This document shows positions 34,166 to 45,509 of a DNA stretch of 64,000 nucleotides, piece by piece. The notes under the pieces are model-generated. The model had not been told where the DNA came from. It saw nothing but the letters and a program-made list of their open reading frames with translations, and made no database searches. The DNA is from Tupaia tana (taxonomy: Eukaryota > Chordata > Mammalia > Scandentia > Tupaiidae). The stretch spans positions 99,783,501 to 99,847,500 of the forward strand of contig JAKSZU010000007.1 in the NCBI GenBank assembly GCA_026018925.1, read 5' to 3'. Made by a program: the position numbers and the translations under genes. Each line of letters opens with the position of its first letter. Positions within the stretch are counted from its first letter, which is position 1.

Positions 34166-34880
34166 TATAGTAATAACAATCACCACAACTGCTACTGTCC
34201 CAGAACCTGCCCTTCTTTCTGGTCTCATTTCTTCAGAGGAAAACAGAGATCTTTCGCATTATTTCTGCTATAGGAATTTTTTTAATTCTTGTATTTTTAT
34301 TTCCTACTAGAATACCTATGTCCATTCATTTCTGAAATGTCAAAGCCCAAGATGAAAACATCCTTCCACTGGCAAAATCCATCAGTAACAGTAACATTTA
34401 TAAAAATATCTGAGTGTTTAAGCATCTGGACTTTTCTCTGACAGCCAAAATACATTTCTTAGGGCAATTACACGTTTGTAACTGACATGAAAGCAGTTTA
34501 ATAAACATGTAAGCCTTGCTTATTCTGTACTTCAAATGTTAGTGGGAGAAATGCTAGCCATCCTAGTAAGCAGTTCTAGAAGTGAATTAACAAAAGCAGT
34601 TTGAAAACGTTACAGGTGCACTTTCGGCATTTCTGCAGGAACACGCCTCCTCACCCTCCAAAAAAGTGAGCATGTAGCCATTAAAGGCAGCCAACAGCAG
34701 AGCAGAGAGGACTGAATCAATCAAACCCCTTCAACAAGCTCCGATTTACAAGAGGCAAGCACAGAGGGGAAGGCCATGTGGAACCCACATTTGGAGAGAG
34801 TTTTAGGACTGTGGGCAAGAATTATTGTTCATCTGTTAATGACGAGACTTTCATTAAGAGCAGTTTAGTTTCACAACCCA
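34166..34880. other. Unassigned AT-rich sequence
   Basis: No gene or clear repeat seen. Confidence 0.4.
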
Positions 34881-36640
34881 ATTGAGCAAAAGTACAGAGA
34901 TTTCCCACATCCCCCCTCACCCCACCTACAGTCACAGCCTCCCCTACCACAACATCCCCACAGAGCGGGACATTTGTTACAAGCGATGAACCCCCACTGA
35001 CACGTCACTGTTACCAAAGCCCCCAGCTTACATGAGGGCTCGCTCTGTGCTGCACATTCTGTGACGTGTCTCCACCGCTCAGGGTGAGTCACGCTCTAGA
35101 AGTCATTTGTGCCCACCTAGTCATCCCTCCGTCTCCCCACCACGCCTCTGGGAACCACCGATCTTTCCCTGCCTCCACAGGTTTGCCTTTTCTGATTCAC
35201 TTCTTTCACGTGATAATGTCCCCTTAAGGTTCTTCCATGTCTTTTCAGAACATGAAGAGTTTGTTCCTCTTTAGAATGCAATGATATTCAATTGTGTGGA
35301 TATTTATTTATCCATTCACCTATCAACAAGCATCTTGACCATGGGACCACTAGCAACTATGAACAAAGCCACCATGCATGAGGTTTTGCGTGGATGGACG
35401 TTTTCAACTGATTTGGGTAGGTAGGAAAGACCATGCCTGATTGTCACATGCTAAGAACACGTTTACTTTCTAAGGAATTGCCAGGCTGTCTTCCAAAGGG
35501 GCCGTACAATTTTGCATCCACATCAGATGCAAATGAGAGTTACTGTGCTCCACATCCTCACCAGCACCTGGTTTGCTCAGGGTGGGGGATTTCAGCCATT
35601 CTAGCAGGCATCTAGTGGTAGCTCATTGACATTGTTAAACTGAACTGGCCTAAGCAAGCCTCCTTACTTAGGTGATAAAATCAGCCCAAAGCAGTCTCTG
35701 TTCTGAACTGCTAGCCCTACCTACAGGTAAGAGTGTACCCTGGTAACCTAGCAACCGAGCCCTAGCCAATCATAGCCACCAGCCCCTCAGCCAATGAGAG
35801 ACCGAAAGCTGCTGGAGCTTGAAGTGTAAGACATGCCAATTGCAGCCCATCCACCTGGTTTTGTAAGTCACCTCTTTGGTCCGTATGTTGCTTCCTCTGC
35901 TCCAGTGATAAATCTAAGCCACACCTGTGTGCGGGTGGCCATTGTGAACTAAGTTTGATCAAGAACGCTGCCTGGTTCCAAATCTGTCTCTTGATCAAAT
36001 ATACTGTAAAATTTAACCTGCTTCACACTTTTCCTTGTCAATGTGGAGCATCTTTTCATATGTTTATTTGCCGTCTGGCATCTCCCTTGGGGAGGTGTCT
36101 GTGAGGATCTTTTGCTTTGGGCTATCTAATGAGGTTGTCTTCTGATGGCGGAGCTGAAAGGGTTCCTTGAATATTTGGATAACAACCCTCTATTAGATGT
36201 GCCTTCTGGAAATATTTTCTCTCAATCCATTTTCTTGACAGTGCCTTTCTCAGAACAGCAGTTTTTCATTTTAATGGATTCCAAAATATCAACTTTTCTT
36301 TCACAGATAGTGCATTTGGCTTCATATCTACAATTAAAAAGTCATCTCCAATCCAGTCATTTAGACTTCCTCCTGTTCTCTTCCAGGAATTCAACAGCTC
36401 TGCATTTTACATTTTAGGTCGATGACCCACTCTGAGTTGATGTTTGTGAGAAGTGTAAGTTCTGTCTCAGATTTTTGTGTGTCTTGCGTGTGAGTGCCCC
36501 ATTATCTCAGAACCGTTCATTGAAGCGGTTGGCCTTTCTCTCATGAATGGCCGTCACTCCTTTGTCAGAACAGGCTGACTCTATTGGTGTGATCTACCCC
36601 AGGTTCTTTGTATTGTTCCGTTAGCTATTCCTCTGTGGTG
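34880..36640 (-). mobile_element. Old L1 (L1M-type) 3' region, antisense, split by LTR
   Basis: Complement of an old L1 3' UTR and ORF2: ACATTTGTTACAAGCGATGAA, CTTCTTTCACGTGATAATG, TTCCAAAGGGGCCGTACA, ATCTCAGAACCGTTCATTG. The solo LTR 35633-36040 interrupts it. Confidence 0.75.
35633..36040 (+). mobile_element. Solo LTR inside antisense L1
   Basis: About 408 bases beginning TGTTAAACTG and ending CCTTGTCA, with L1 sequence on both sides (35100-35632 and 36041-36640). Two CCAAT boxes occur near 35767 and 35790. The family is not identified and no clear target duplication is visible, so the ends are approximate. Confidence 0.6.
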
Positions 36641-36957
36641 TCAGCGAGACCACACCATCCTGATTGCTGCAGTCCTGGAGTTTCCAGACGTCACCACTGC
36701 ACGGCTCCCAGACGGCACGACCATGCCAGACCCTCTGACGAATGCCGTGAGGGTCCACCGGGGTGGCCTCGCCGGGTGATCGGGCAGCGATTCCTGACCA
36801 AAGCACTCTCTCTGCTGTTCACAACTAAGAACTCGGACTGAAGAAGGCTCTCCACAAACAGCTTTCAATCTATGCTTTTGAAGGGCAGTTGCCAAATGTA
36901 CTTAGCTACTTATTTTCCTCCTGAGGCAATATGGAGAAAAGAAAAGAAATGGAATGT

Positions 36958-37232
36958 GGGACCAGCAGTTAGCGTAATGGCTATGTCGCTGGACTCCCAC
37001 GTAGTCGACCGCGGTTTGAGTCCCAGACCCGGCGGCTTAAACTCACGCCGGGCGCGTGTGCGTGCGTGCCCAGGATCCCGAGAGGAGAATGGAGGAGAAG
37101 GGATTGCGGCGTGGCCATCCCCCCTGGGGGGTGATTTCCTGCTTTCTATCTCTCTGTCTCTCTCTGTCTGTCTGGCGAGCGCACGCGCCCTATAGCAAAA
37201 ACCTCTCCAAAAAAAAAAAAAAGAAAAAAAAA
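36958..37232 (+). mobile_element. tRNA-derived long SINE, young
   Basis: Subfamily 'b'; CpG-rich. Target duplication AAAGAAATGGAATGT on both sides. Confidence 0.95.
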
Positions 37233-37510
37233 AAAGAAATGGAATGTAAAGTGGGCAGCCTGGGTCCAAGCGCTGGCTCTGTCGGGGCCTGTTGGATGCC
37301 AGGAATTAACCAGCTTTCCTGATCTCTAATTATTCTTCTGAAAATGGCAATAATTTCTGTCTCATGGGTTACTTTGTAAAAGTAGGTGTATTAATCTGAA
37401 GAATTTAACAGATAGCAGTAAGCCCTCGATTAATGTTTTTACATTTACTACCTATCAAATATAGATTGAGCTCTCTATTCCAACATGCTTAAAACCTAAG
37501 AGAAGTCTGA

Positions 37511-37692
37511 ACGAGCCATGGTGGTGCACACTGGTCGATGTTACTGCCTGCAGAGCTGGGGTTACAGGGGAGGCCCAGGTTCGGTTCCCAGTCACCCTGT
37601 AAGCCAGGCATCATGGTGCATGCCTGCAGTCCCAACTACTTGGGTGGCTGAGACAGAGGATGGTGACTTCACAAGACCCTTTCTTTTAAAAA
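37511..37692 (+). mobile_element. Chimeric tRNA-7SL SINE
   Basis: A head with tRNA B box AGGTTCGGTTCCC (37578-37590) is joined to a 7SL/Alu-like domain: GCCAGGCATCATGGTGCATG, CTGCAGTCCCAACTACTTGG, GTGGCTGAGACAGAGGATGG, CAAGACCC, then A-rich tail. Confidence 0.8.
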
Positions 37693-37719
37693 AAACACAA
37701 AAGAAAAAGGAAAGGGAAA

Positions 37720-39120
37720 GGTAAGACTCTCCATTTGCTTGACTGTATGAACTGTCTTAGGAGCAATGATAACAACAGAGAAATCATTCAGTATTTTAAG
37801 GCAATGCAAGAGCTTTTAGCATGAGTAAGCTGAGCTTTTGAGGAGCAGCAGCTCTGTGGTTTAAAAGCAATGATTAGTGTCACATCCAAACGAAAGACAG
37901 GATGTCTATGTCCTGTAACTAAGGTGACTCCACATAAGCTGTGTGTCTAGACTAGGCTCAACTGGAAGAACTCCCTATATCTGCTTCAGGTTGTTAGAGA
38001 TAGCTTCGCTGAGGAAATGGTATTTCTAGAATCAAAGATAAAGTGATAGAGGCTTTTTTATTTCTGCTGAAAGATATTTTAATTTTGTCCTTAGTATATG
38101 AGAAATTTAATACGTATTCATTGTATAAAATTAATTTGAAAAACAGATAAGCAAAAATGCAGTTAAAAATCACATAGAACTCTACTACCCGAAAAGAACT
38201 ATTGTATTTTCTATAAATTTAGGTACAGCTAGAGAGACGTCAAAATGAGAATAAGCTGTATATATTATTCTTACCCTGTTATCTTTTCACCAAAAAAGTG
38301 AGAATATTCAAGTTTGCAAATATAGAACGGTATCGCTTTTAATGGTCCCAAGGAGTTTTCTTAAAAGCACTTAACAAAAGTATGTAACTCTGTGCTGGTG
38401 GGTACTTAGGTGGTTGCAGGAGCTCGGAGGGGTCCTCCCAAGGCTGCCCTGAAACCCTTTGCCATGTTTCTTGTGCACTTGGCCAATCCTGTCTTTAGGC
38501 AAATTTCCAGAGCAGTTTCTGGCTCAGTAAGGAGTCGCAGAACCCGAACGTGATGGAATTATCCCTGGTAGCTCAAAGGAGTGGTGGGGAAAGCTGCAGG
38601 TGCTCAGATCAAAGCCGGAAGATCTCTCGGAAGGCAGACGGCCCAGCTACACCGGAGCAGCAGTATGGACCTGCCCGCCCACCCCGCCTGAGCCCCTGTC
38701 GTCCCTTTGTTCTCACGCCCGATGCCCTGCGCTCCCCCAGGCAGACACACCAGCCTGGGCGCTGCGGCCAGCAGGCAGGTAGGGCTGGACACTGGTGGAA
38801 GCAAAGGGGCGCCCGGCGCTGGGACGTGGCGGTTCCAACGTTCAGGGGGACCCAGCTTCTAGAACCCATGAGGACGTACGTCATCTGGGAGTCTTTAGAG
38901 AAAGAAGCCATAATCAAGAGAAATCGAGTCAGATTCACTGAACGCGTCCTGTCGGTCCAACTGGGCTCCTCAAAGACTTTCATTATAGCACACGGACTGG
39001 GTTTTTTTAAAGTGTCAAATAACCCCTACAGGCCAAGCTTTGTGAAAATAAAAATCTCTGATCCACCCAGCCTCAGCCCCAGACTTGTTCCTGAGCAGGA
39101 ATTGCATTGAACTCTTTTAG
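37720..39120. other. Unassigned sequence
   Basis: 37720-38400 is AT-rich, probably old repeat debris. 38400-39120 is GC-rich with a 186-codon open frame that shows no family. Confidence 0.4.
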
Positions 39121-39170
39121 CTACTTCTGTGGTTAGAATCCTCTCTGTCCCTCTCCATGGACAAATATAT

Positions 39171-39171
39171 C

Positions 39172-39223
<52 letters not shown>

Positions 39224-39345
39224 AGATATTATTTGTATACTATATAAATAATAATTATATATTATATTTATTTCTATTATAATTATATATTTATTATATA
39301 TTATAATACATATTGTTTTATATATTATATATAAAATGTATATGT
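39171..39345 (+). repeat. (TA)n microsatellite and AT-rich tract
   Basis: About 22 TA units at 39174-39217, then imperfect AT-only sequence. Confidence 0.95.
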
Positions 39346-39607
39346 AGAGAGAGCATTTTCTTATTAGATTCTGTTCTCAATAAAAATAAAAAATAGTATA
39401 ACTTTTCTTTTTCAATTTGAGAAAATTATCTATTGGCTTGCTAGTATAAGACTTCCTTTTTTACCAATTTATTTCTCTCTCCTATACTTCATTCTTCCAC
39501 GAGAGGAATATGAGCTACTTCAATAACTAATGTCAACATTGCTAAATACAAAGCCAAACACTTCAATTTTATAGTTCTTTATTCAAGTTTTGCTCTCCTT
39601 GGAGTTT

Positions 39608-39838
39608 CTTTTCTTTTCTTTTTTTAGAGATTTTTGCTATAGGGTGCGTATGCTCGCCAGAGACATAGAGATAAAGTGAAAAAACACTCCCCCAGGGCGG
39701 GGGAATGGCCAGGCTGCAATCCTGTCTCCTCCAATCACCTCTCGGGATTTGGGGCACACACACACACTTTCCCAGCGTGAGTTTCAAACCGCCATGTGGG
39801 AGTCCAGTGCCCCAGCCACTAAGCCACCTGCCAGCCCC
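39608..39838 (-). mobile_element. tRNA-derived long SINE, antisense, shortened head
   Basis: GAGATTTTTGCTATAGGG, GGGGGAATGGCCAGGCTGC, then a deleted B-box arm before GTGGGAGTCCAG and CCACCTGCCAGCCCC. Confidence 0.85.
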
Positions 39839-40008
39839 TCCTTAGAACTTCTAATTGACTGTCTCTCCATGTCTTGTCTGATGCAGTCCACAAGCCCTTG
39901 CTCTTCTCGCGGACTGCTGTACTGGCTGCATTCCGGGAGCCTTCCCCCCACCTGCCACCTGGTGTTAATCTAACTTGTCTGAGCTAACCTCAGCGTCTCC
40001 TGAAAGCT

Positions 40009-40185
40009 CTGTGAGGTCCAGCCAGGGTGGCGCTGGGCACCGAGGGGCCTGGGCTCGATTTCTGTCCAACTACAGGCCGAGGCGGTCGTGTGCCCTGTAG
40101 CCCCTGCGACTCAGAGGCCAAGACAAGAGGATCAGCAGCTCCAAGGCAGCCTGGGCAACCTAGCCAGGCCCTGTCTGGAAACGAG
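40009..40185 (+). mobile_element. Chimeric tRNA-7SL SINE, second copy
   Basis: The 7SL-like part is at 40072-40182: GCCCTGTAGCCCCTGCGACT, CTCAGAGGCCAAGACAAGAGG, GCAGCCTGGGCAACCTAGCC. The head before it (GGCTCGATTTCTGTCC) is tRNA-like but decayed. Confidence 0.7.
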
Positions 40186-40420
40186 CTGGGCGTGGGCATG
40201 GCCGTGTCCTCCTGTGGTCCAGCCGTGAGGCCAGGCAAGAGTCTGGGACACAGAGAGCTCTTGTCTGAAAAGAACAAAGACGCTGCACAGGACAAGCCGT
40301 GACGATGGCAACCTCAGCATGCTGACGTGTGGGCAGGGCACCCTCGTGTTCCTGGACTTTTCTATTACAATAAATTAAGCATCTTGCACATGTTTCATTT
40401 GAATAAAAGAAAGGTGACTC

Positions 40421-40600
40421 TTTTTAAAGAGTTATTTAATTATATATTTCTTATTATTGTTTTATTATTTTAGTTTGCTATAAGGAATATGCCTTTACCA
40501 GAAAGAGTCACTGAGACAGACAGACAGAGTCTGGAACTTGAACCACTGGCTGCTATGTGGGAGTCCAGCACCTCAACCCCCATGCCACCGGCTGGTCCCC
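40421..40600 (-). mobile_element. Short tRNA-derived SINE, antisense
   Basis: AT-rich tail, GTTTGCTATAAGGAATATGC, GGAACTTGAACCACTGGC, CACCGGCTGGTCCCC. Confidence 0.82.
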
Positions 40601-40865
40601 AAAAGTTGAATTTTTATCAGGCGCTTGTACACCTTGAGCCACAGAGTCCTGTGCTCTCCCGAAGCCCACTCACAGCAGAGTTCCAGGAGTCAGTGGCTGG
40701 GAAGTTGCTGGGGACGCCGGCAGGAGCTGAGCAGGAAGTAAGCTCAGAGTGGAGGCCCCACTCCTGAGACCGGGCAGAGTGGCACTTCTGCTCCTCGGGC
40801 TGCAGCAAGGGAAACCCGAGTGGGAGTGGTTCAGGTAGAAAGGAGGTGGTCCCAGGATAAAGGGC

Positions 40866-41040
40866 AGCTCATGGGCCTGGACGGAGCCACTCACGGGCCG
40901 GGGCAGAGCCGCTCACGGGCCGGGGCAGAGCCGCTCATGGGCCAGGGCAGAACATAGGCAGAGTTGCTCACAGGCCAGGGCTGAGCACGGGCAGAGCCGC
41001 TCATGGGCCAGGGCAGAGCTGCTCACCAGCTGGGACAGAA
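40866..41040 (+). repeat. GC-rich minisatellite (about 22-bp core)
   Basis: Repeats of GAGCCGCTCACGGGCCGGGG and variants, some units extended by an ACATAGGCAGA-type insert. Confidence 0.8.
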
Positions 41041-41044
41041 TACA

Positions 41045-41790
41045 GGCAGAGCTGCCCCAGCTGGAGAGCAGTCAGAACACAGCGGCGGCATTTCAGAGAC
41101 CTCAAGAGGCCTCACTCTCTGTCTCACCTTGTCTGTCACAGCTCGAGGGAGGCCACAGAGACATCACAGTCACCCTGGTTTCCCCTGTACCATGTCCCAG
41201 CCAGACTGAAACTGGAATCTCCTAGGCCCCGTCCAAACTTCCTGGAACAGAGCCCCAAATCCAATGCCCTTCCTGAGTCGCCCACCTGTGGGCAGGGGGC
41301 AGGACCCGGGCGCAAGAAGCCTCTGCCCACGTGCCGCGTCTGTGCAGGAGGGTACACAGGCTATTTCCGGAGAACGGAGGGACAGCCAAGCACACAAACG
41401 AGGGTGTCCAACAGAACCGAAGGCCGGACTGAAGTGAGCAAGGTAAAACAAAACACAAGAGGATCGAGAAGACGTGTCTGGAGCTGAAACTGAGAAACAG
41501 ATCCTGCAAGTACTGGCGGCAGCAAGCTGCTCTTCTCTTCCCTCCACGGAGGTTTGTGTATTCCCGAAGATTCGAGGGGCACCCTGCCCCTCCCGAGACT
41601 GTGTAAGGGTGGGCCCGAGCCCAGCGGAGGTGGCGTCGGAAGCTTAAACCTGAACCCAAGCTCTGATTTGCAGGCGTCTCTTCTAAAGAGCCAGTCCATA
41701 ATTTCAGATCCGGAAATGGTGGAACGGACTGCCTCAGAACTCCCAGGACCATCATCCGAGCTTCCTGTGATGTCCCTCCTCCTCTGGGTC
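41045..41790. other. Unassigned GC-rich sequence
   Basis: Overlapping minus-strand open frames up to 177 codons with no recognisable domain. Confidence 0.4.
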
Positions 41791-42052
41791 ACTTCTTTTG
41801 TTAGGTTTTAGCCGTAGGGCCATGTACTCCCTGGAGAACAGCAGAAGAGCAGAGACGGTGAGAGGAACAGTGAGAGCCGCCCTGCCGGGGCAGCCCCAGT
41901 ACAGTGCGTGCCCCTCCATCCTCCTCTCAGGATCGTGGACAAACACTCATGTGTGCCCAGCGTGATTTTCAAGCCACTGGGTCGGAGACTCGAACCATGG
42001 TCGACCTTGTGAGAGTCTAGCGCCTTAGCTGCTACACCTGCTGCTGGCCACT
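41790..42052 (-). mobile_element. tRNA-derived long SINE, antisense, diverged
   Basis: GTTAGGTTTTAGCCGTAGGG, CTCCTCTCAGGATCGTGG, ACTCGAACCATGGTCGACC, CTGCTGCTGGCC. Confidence 0.8.
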
Positions 42053-42054
42053 CT

Positions 42055-42265
42055 GAATCACTTCTAAGACACTGCCCTCCAGGGCCGTCTCACACGCTGT
42101 TCCCTCTGCCTCAGTTGCCCTTCCCTCAGTGCAAACCACCTTCGGGGATCCACTCCACCAGTGAATGCCTCGTCCAAGGGGACAGATGAGGCTCTCCGAG
42201 TGGCCCGGCAAGAAATGTCCCCATTTCAGTCTTTCGTCTTAACTGTGATTTCAAATATGTCACCT
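42055..42265 (+). repeat. L2 LINE fragment
   Basis: CACACGCTGTTCCCTCTGCC with a following CTTCCCTCAGTG matches L2 3' text. Confidence 0.5.
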
Positions 42266-42269
42266 CCAG

Positions 42270-42535
42270 GTCACCCGGTGTAGCTAAGGCGCTGGATCCC
42301 ACATGGCCGACCTCAAGTTACATTAGCTCTCAGACCCAGACGCTTGGGGTGTGTGTGCACATGCCCAAAATCCCAAAAAGAGGCAGAGATGGAGGAGAAG
42401 GGATTGTGCATGACCACACCCCTGGGGAGGTAGGGCTGGACTTCTCAAACGTTCTTTTTCTCTCTCTGTCTTTCTCCAGGAGGCACACACATCTTTTGTC
42501 AAATTACAAAAAAATTAAGGAAATAAAAACAGTTC
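42270..42535 (+). mobile_element. tRNA-derived long SINE, diverged
   Basis: CACCCGGTGTAGCTAAGGCG head, ATGCCCAAAATCCC body, CAGGAGGCACACACATC and A-rich end. Confidence 0.72.
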
Positions 42536-42539
42536 CTCC

Positions 42540-43368
42540 TCCCGCTAAACCGGCGGGCAGTTCTCCAAGTCGCAAACTCGGTTGTCTGCAGGAGATTCCT
42601 CTGACCCTGTAGAAAAACCGTCCAATGGCAGTCGTCTCTCTCTGCTCCTTCTCCCTGGCAAGTGTGCAGACACCGCCCCACCCCGCCACCCGCGGTCCCT
42701 GCTCCGGGGACGTAGCTGGCATTCTGAGTGACCACCAGGTCCGGGAGTCCTGCCGGTGGCCGCTGGACTGTGCAGAGGAGGTACAGAGGACGCTGTTACC
42801 GCGTGCCCGCCCCATCCCTGCTTACATTCAGACCCGCAGAGGCGAGGCGGAGCGATCTGCTCAGAGGGCCTACCCCGCCCCCGGGCAGTTCCTGCGACCA
42901 GTGGAAGGGGCCGACTTCCCGTCTGGTGGTGTGTGTGGCAGGAAGGCTCGCAGGGGCAGAGTGTCTGCGGGGACCCCTTCGCAGAGGCTGGGGCAGGCGG
43001 CGGGCTGGGAGGAAGTACTTTCTATTTTGAGAGCGTTGAGTGGGGAGCGCTACAGGCAGAGGGGGAAACTCTGACCGCCCAGCCCCCGAGGTGCTCGCCT
43101 TGGGTGCTCGCAGACTTGGAATCTTACTCATTAGACTTTCCACGACCCTCTCCGTTCTGCGGCCCCTCCGCCCTGCCAGAGCTTTCCCCGGGTGTGGACC
43201 ACCAGCCGCCTCCCAGCCAGCCCGCTGGGAAGGCCGTGTGCAGAGGGGCTGCCCAAGAGCTGGGGCCGCTCTGTGCGGGCAGGGGCTGGTCTTGTTCCGC
43301 CGGCTGCAAGGCTGCGTCGGGTCCCCCTCCTGGGGCTTCGCCAGCTGATGCTGGCCACGCTTCTTTTT
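42540..43368. other. GC- and CpG-rich unique segment
   Basis: Many CpGs and open frames (one of 297 codons, 42756-43649, runs into a SINE). Could be a CpG-island-like segment, but no exon or promoter is recognised. Confidence 0.35.
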
Positions 43369-43371
43369 TGT

Positions 43372-43533
43372 TTTTAAGAATTATTTTATTTAGCTTTACT
43401 TACTTACTTACTTATTTTAATTTGACCAGAGAGGGACAGAGTGAGAGAGAGGGAGAGAAAGTGAGAAAGCAAGCCACCAGGTCCAGGGATCAGCCACACG
43501 GGGTTCCAGCGCTCTTAACCACCATGCAGCCCG
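43372..43533 (-). mobile_element. Short tRNA-derived SINE, antisense
   Basis: TTAAGAATTATTTTATTTAG, AATTTGACCAGAGAGGGACAG, GCAAGCCACCAGGTCCAGG; head decayed. Confidence 0.78.
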
Positions 43534-43709
43534 GGAGGCGCCGCGCTGGATCCGAGGCTCCGTGTGCCGAGGCCCCTCTCCTCCCATGGCGGCCGAGGGC
43601 TGGTGCTTCCCGTGCAGGCCCTTCCTGCTGCCGCTGTGGTAGTGAGTAACTCACCTTCTTGGGGCCAGGCCGGCTAGGCTGTTCCTCCCACCCTTAAAAG
43701 CCTCCTACA

Positions 43710-43885
43710 GGGACGGCAGGTGGCTTGGTGGGGAAGGCACTGGACTCCCACATGGCTGACCACAGTTCAAGTCTCAGACCTGGTGACTTCTCACTTTCCT
43801 TTTCTCTCTGTCTCTTTCTGGTCAAATTAAATAATAATAATAATGATAATAACAAATAGAATTAAAATTTTTTTTTAAAAAATCA
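43710..43885 (+). mobile_element. Short tRNA-derived SINE
   Basis: GGGACGGCAGGTGGCTTGG, CAGTTCAAGTCTC, TCTCACTTTCC, CTGGTCAAATTAAAT, (AAT)n, GAATTAAAATTTT. The clearest copy of the short type. Confidence 0.88.
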
Positions 43886-43891
43886 TCTTAT

Positions 43892-44158
43892 GGGAACCAG
43901 CAGTTAGTGTAATGGCTATGTCGCTGGACTCCCACGTGGTCGACCGCGGTTCAAGTCCCGGACCTGGTGGCTTAAAACTCAGGCCAGGCGCGTGTGCGTG
44001 CGTGCCCAGGATCCTGAGAGGAGAATGGAGGAGAAGGGATTGCGGCGTGACCATCCCCCCTGGGGGGTGATTTCTCGCTTTCTGTCTCTATGTCTCTCTC
44101 TGTCTGTCTGGCGAGCGCACGCGCCCTATAGCAAAAACCTCTCCAAAAAAAGAGAAAA
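43892..44158 (+). mobile_element. tRNA-derived long SINE, inserted at a short-SINE tail
   Basis: Subfamily 'a'. Target duplication AAAAAATCATCTTA, lying in the A-rich end of the preceding short SINE. Confidence 0.94.
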
Positions 44159-44377
44159 AAAATCATCTTATAACTCCAAGGGTCGTGAGAGGCCTGAGCG
44201 CCCCTCTGAGAATGGGGGTTGTGTCTGAATACCCACCCATAAATTGAGTCCCAGCTCTGGTGAGGTCAGGCAGCAATTGGAACGATCTGTGAGCCACAGC
44301 TGCTATCCAACCGCCATTCACTCATCTTCCACTCATCCCTACAACTATTTTTTCCATAATTAAAAAAATGTATTCTT

Positions 44378-44640
44378 GGGAACAGCAGTTAGCATAATGG
44401 CTATGTCGCTGGACTCCCATGTAGTTGACCACGGTTCGAGTCCTGGACCCGGTGGCTTAAACTAACAATGGGCGCGTGTGCGTGCGTGCCCAAGATCCAG
44501 AGAGGAGAATGGAGGAGAAGGGATTGCGGCATGGCCATCCCTCCCTGGGGGGTGATTTCTCACTTCCTGTCTCTCTCTCTCTCTCTCTCGCTGTCTGGCG
44601 AGCGCACATGCCCTATAGCAAAAACCTCTCCAAAAAAAAA
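44378..44640 (+). mobile_element. tRNA-derived long SINE
   Basis: GGGAACAGCAGTTAGC head (one base missing). Target duplication AAAAAAATGTATTCT. Confidence 0.94.
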
Positions 44641-44644
44641 TGTA

Positions 44645-45240
44645 TTCTAAGCACAAGATTAAGTGACAGAAAAAGACAAGGTGTTTCCCGAGGCCCTGAG
44701 GCACGGCGGTGCTTTCATGAGGGCCTGAGAGCAGGAGTGTGGTCAGTCGGCTAAGGCCTGCCCAGCAAGGCCGTGGACAGTCCCAGGCCCGGCAATAGTG
44801 CTGGGGCAGGGCGGGGTCACAGAACAGGTCACATGGAGTCACAATGCCGTCAGTAAGAGAAGGCAGAGGGATGGGCGAGAGCACAGAGAAAAGGAAACGG
44901 GGGTGGGGGGCCGAGAAGGAGTCCCAGGGTTGACTGCAGTCCTTTGCTGAATTCAGACCTTTTCAAACTAACCAGGAAAGGAATTTTGGCAGATGAGGCT
45001 GCCTGCGCTCTGAGAACAGCAGCACCGCGGCGCACAGAGGCGGGGAGAGAAGGGCCTGCAGTGAGGCTGCAGCCGCGGGCAGAGCCCCTAACACAGGGCC
45101 GGCAGGTACTCCCGAGACAGTCAGCCCCAGAACCAGAATCTGCCTCCGCTGCCACTCACCTGCTGTGACACCTTCAAGTCACACACACAACGCCTCAGCT
45201 TCCCTGCTGAAAACAGAGACAACAACTGCAATCCTGCTCA
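44645..45240. other. Unassigned sequence
   Basis: No gene or repeat recognised. Confidence 0.4.
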
Positions 45241-45245
45241 CCCAG

Positions 45246-45505
45246 CGCGAGCGGGTGAAGTGGGGGTTGAGGTACTGAACTCCCACATGGCTGACCACGG
45301 TTTGAGTCCCAGACCTGGTGACTCGAAACTCACACGGGGCACATGTGTATGCCCACCCAAAATCCCAGAAGGGGAGTGGAGGGGAAGGGATCGCTGCATG
45401 GCCATCCCCCTGGGGGGTGATTTCTCACTTTTCCTCTCTCTGGCTCTCTCTGGCAAGCACACGCACTCTATAGCAAAAACCTAAAAAAACCAAACAAACA
45501 AAAAA
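45246..45505 (+). mobile_element. tRNA-derived long SINE, 5' decayed
   Basis: TTGAGGTACTGAACTCCC, CACGGTTTGAGTCCC, GCCATCCCCCTGGGGGG hairpin, CTATAGCAAAAACC end. Confidence 0.88.
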
Positions 45506-45509
45506 TCAA

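Noticed and set aside
36910..37322. Recurrent 60-120-codon frames such as MCVRAQDPERRMEEKG...
   Set aside because: The same peptide recurs at every young SINE copy; it is the SINE body, not a gene family.
37511..37692. Primate Alu
   Set aside because: Only one 7SL-like arm, preceded by a tRNA-like head; no Alu dimer structure.
42756..43649. 297-codon plus-strand frame in GC-rich DNA
   Set aside because: Runs through a short SINE at 43372-43533; high GC lowers stop frequency on all frames.
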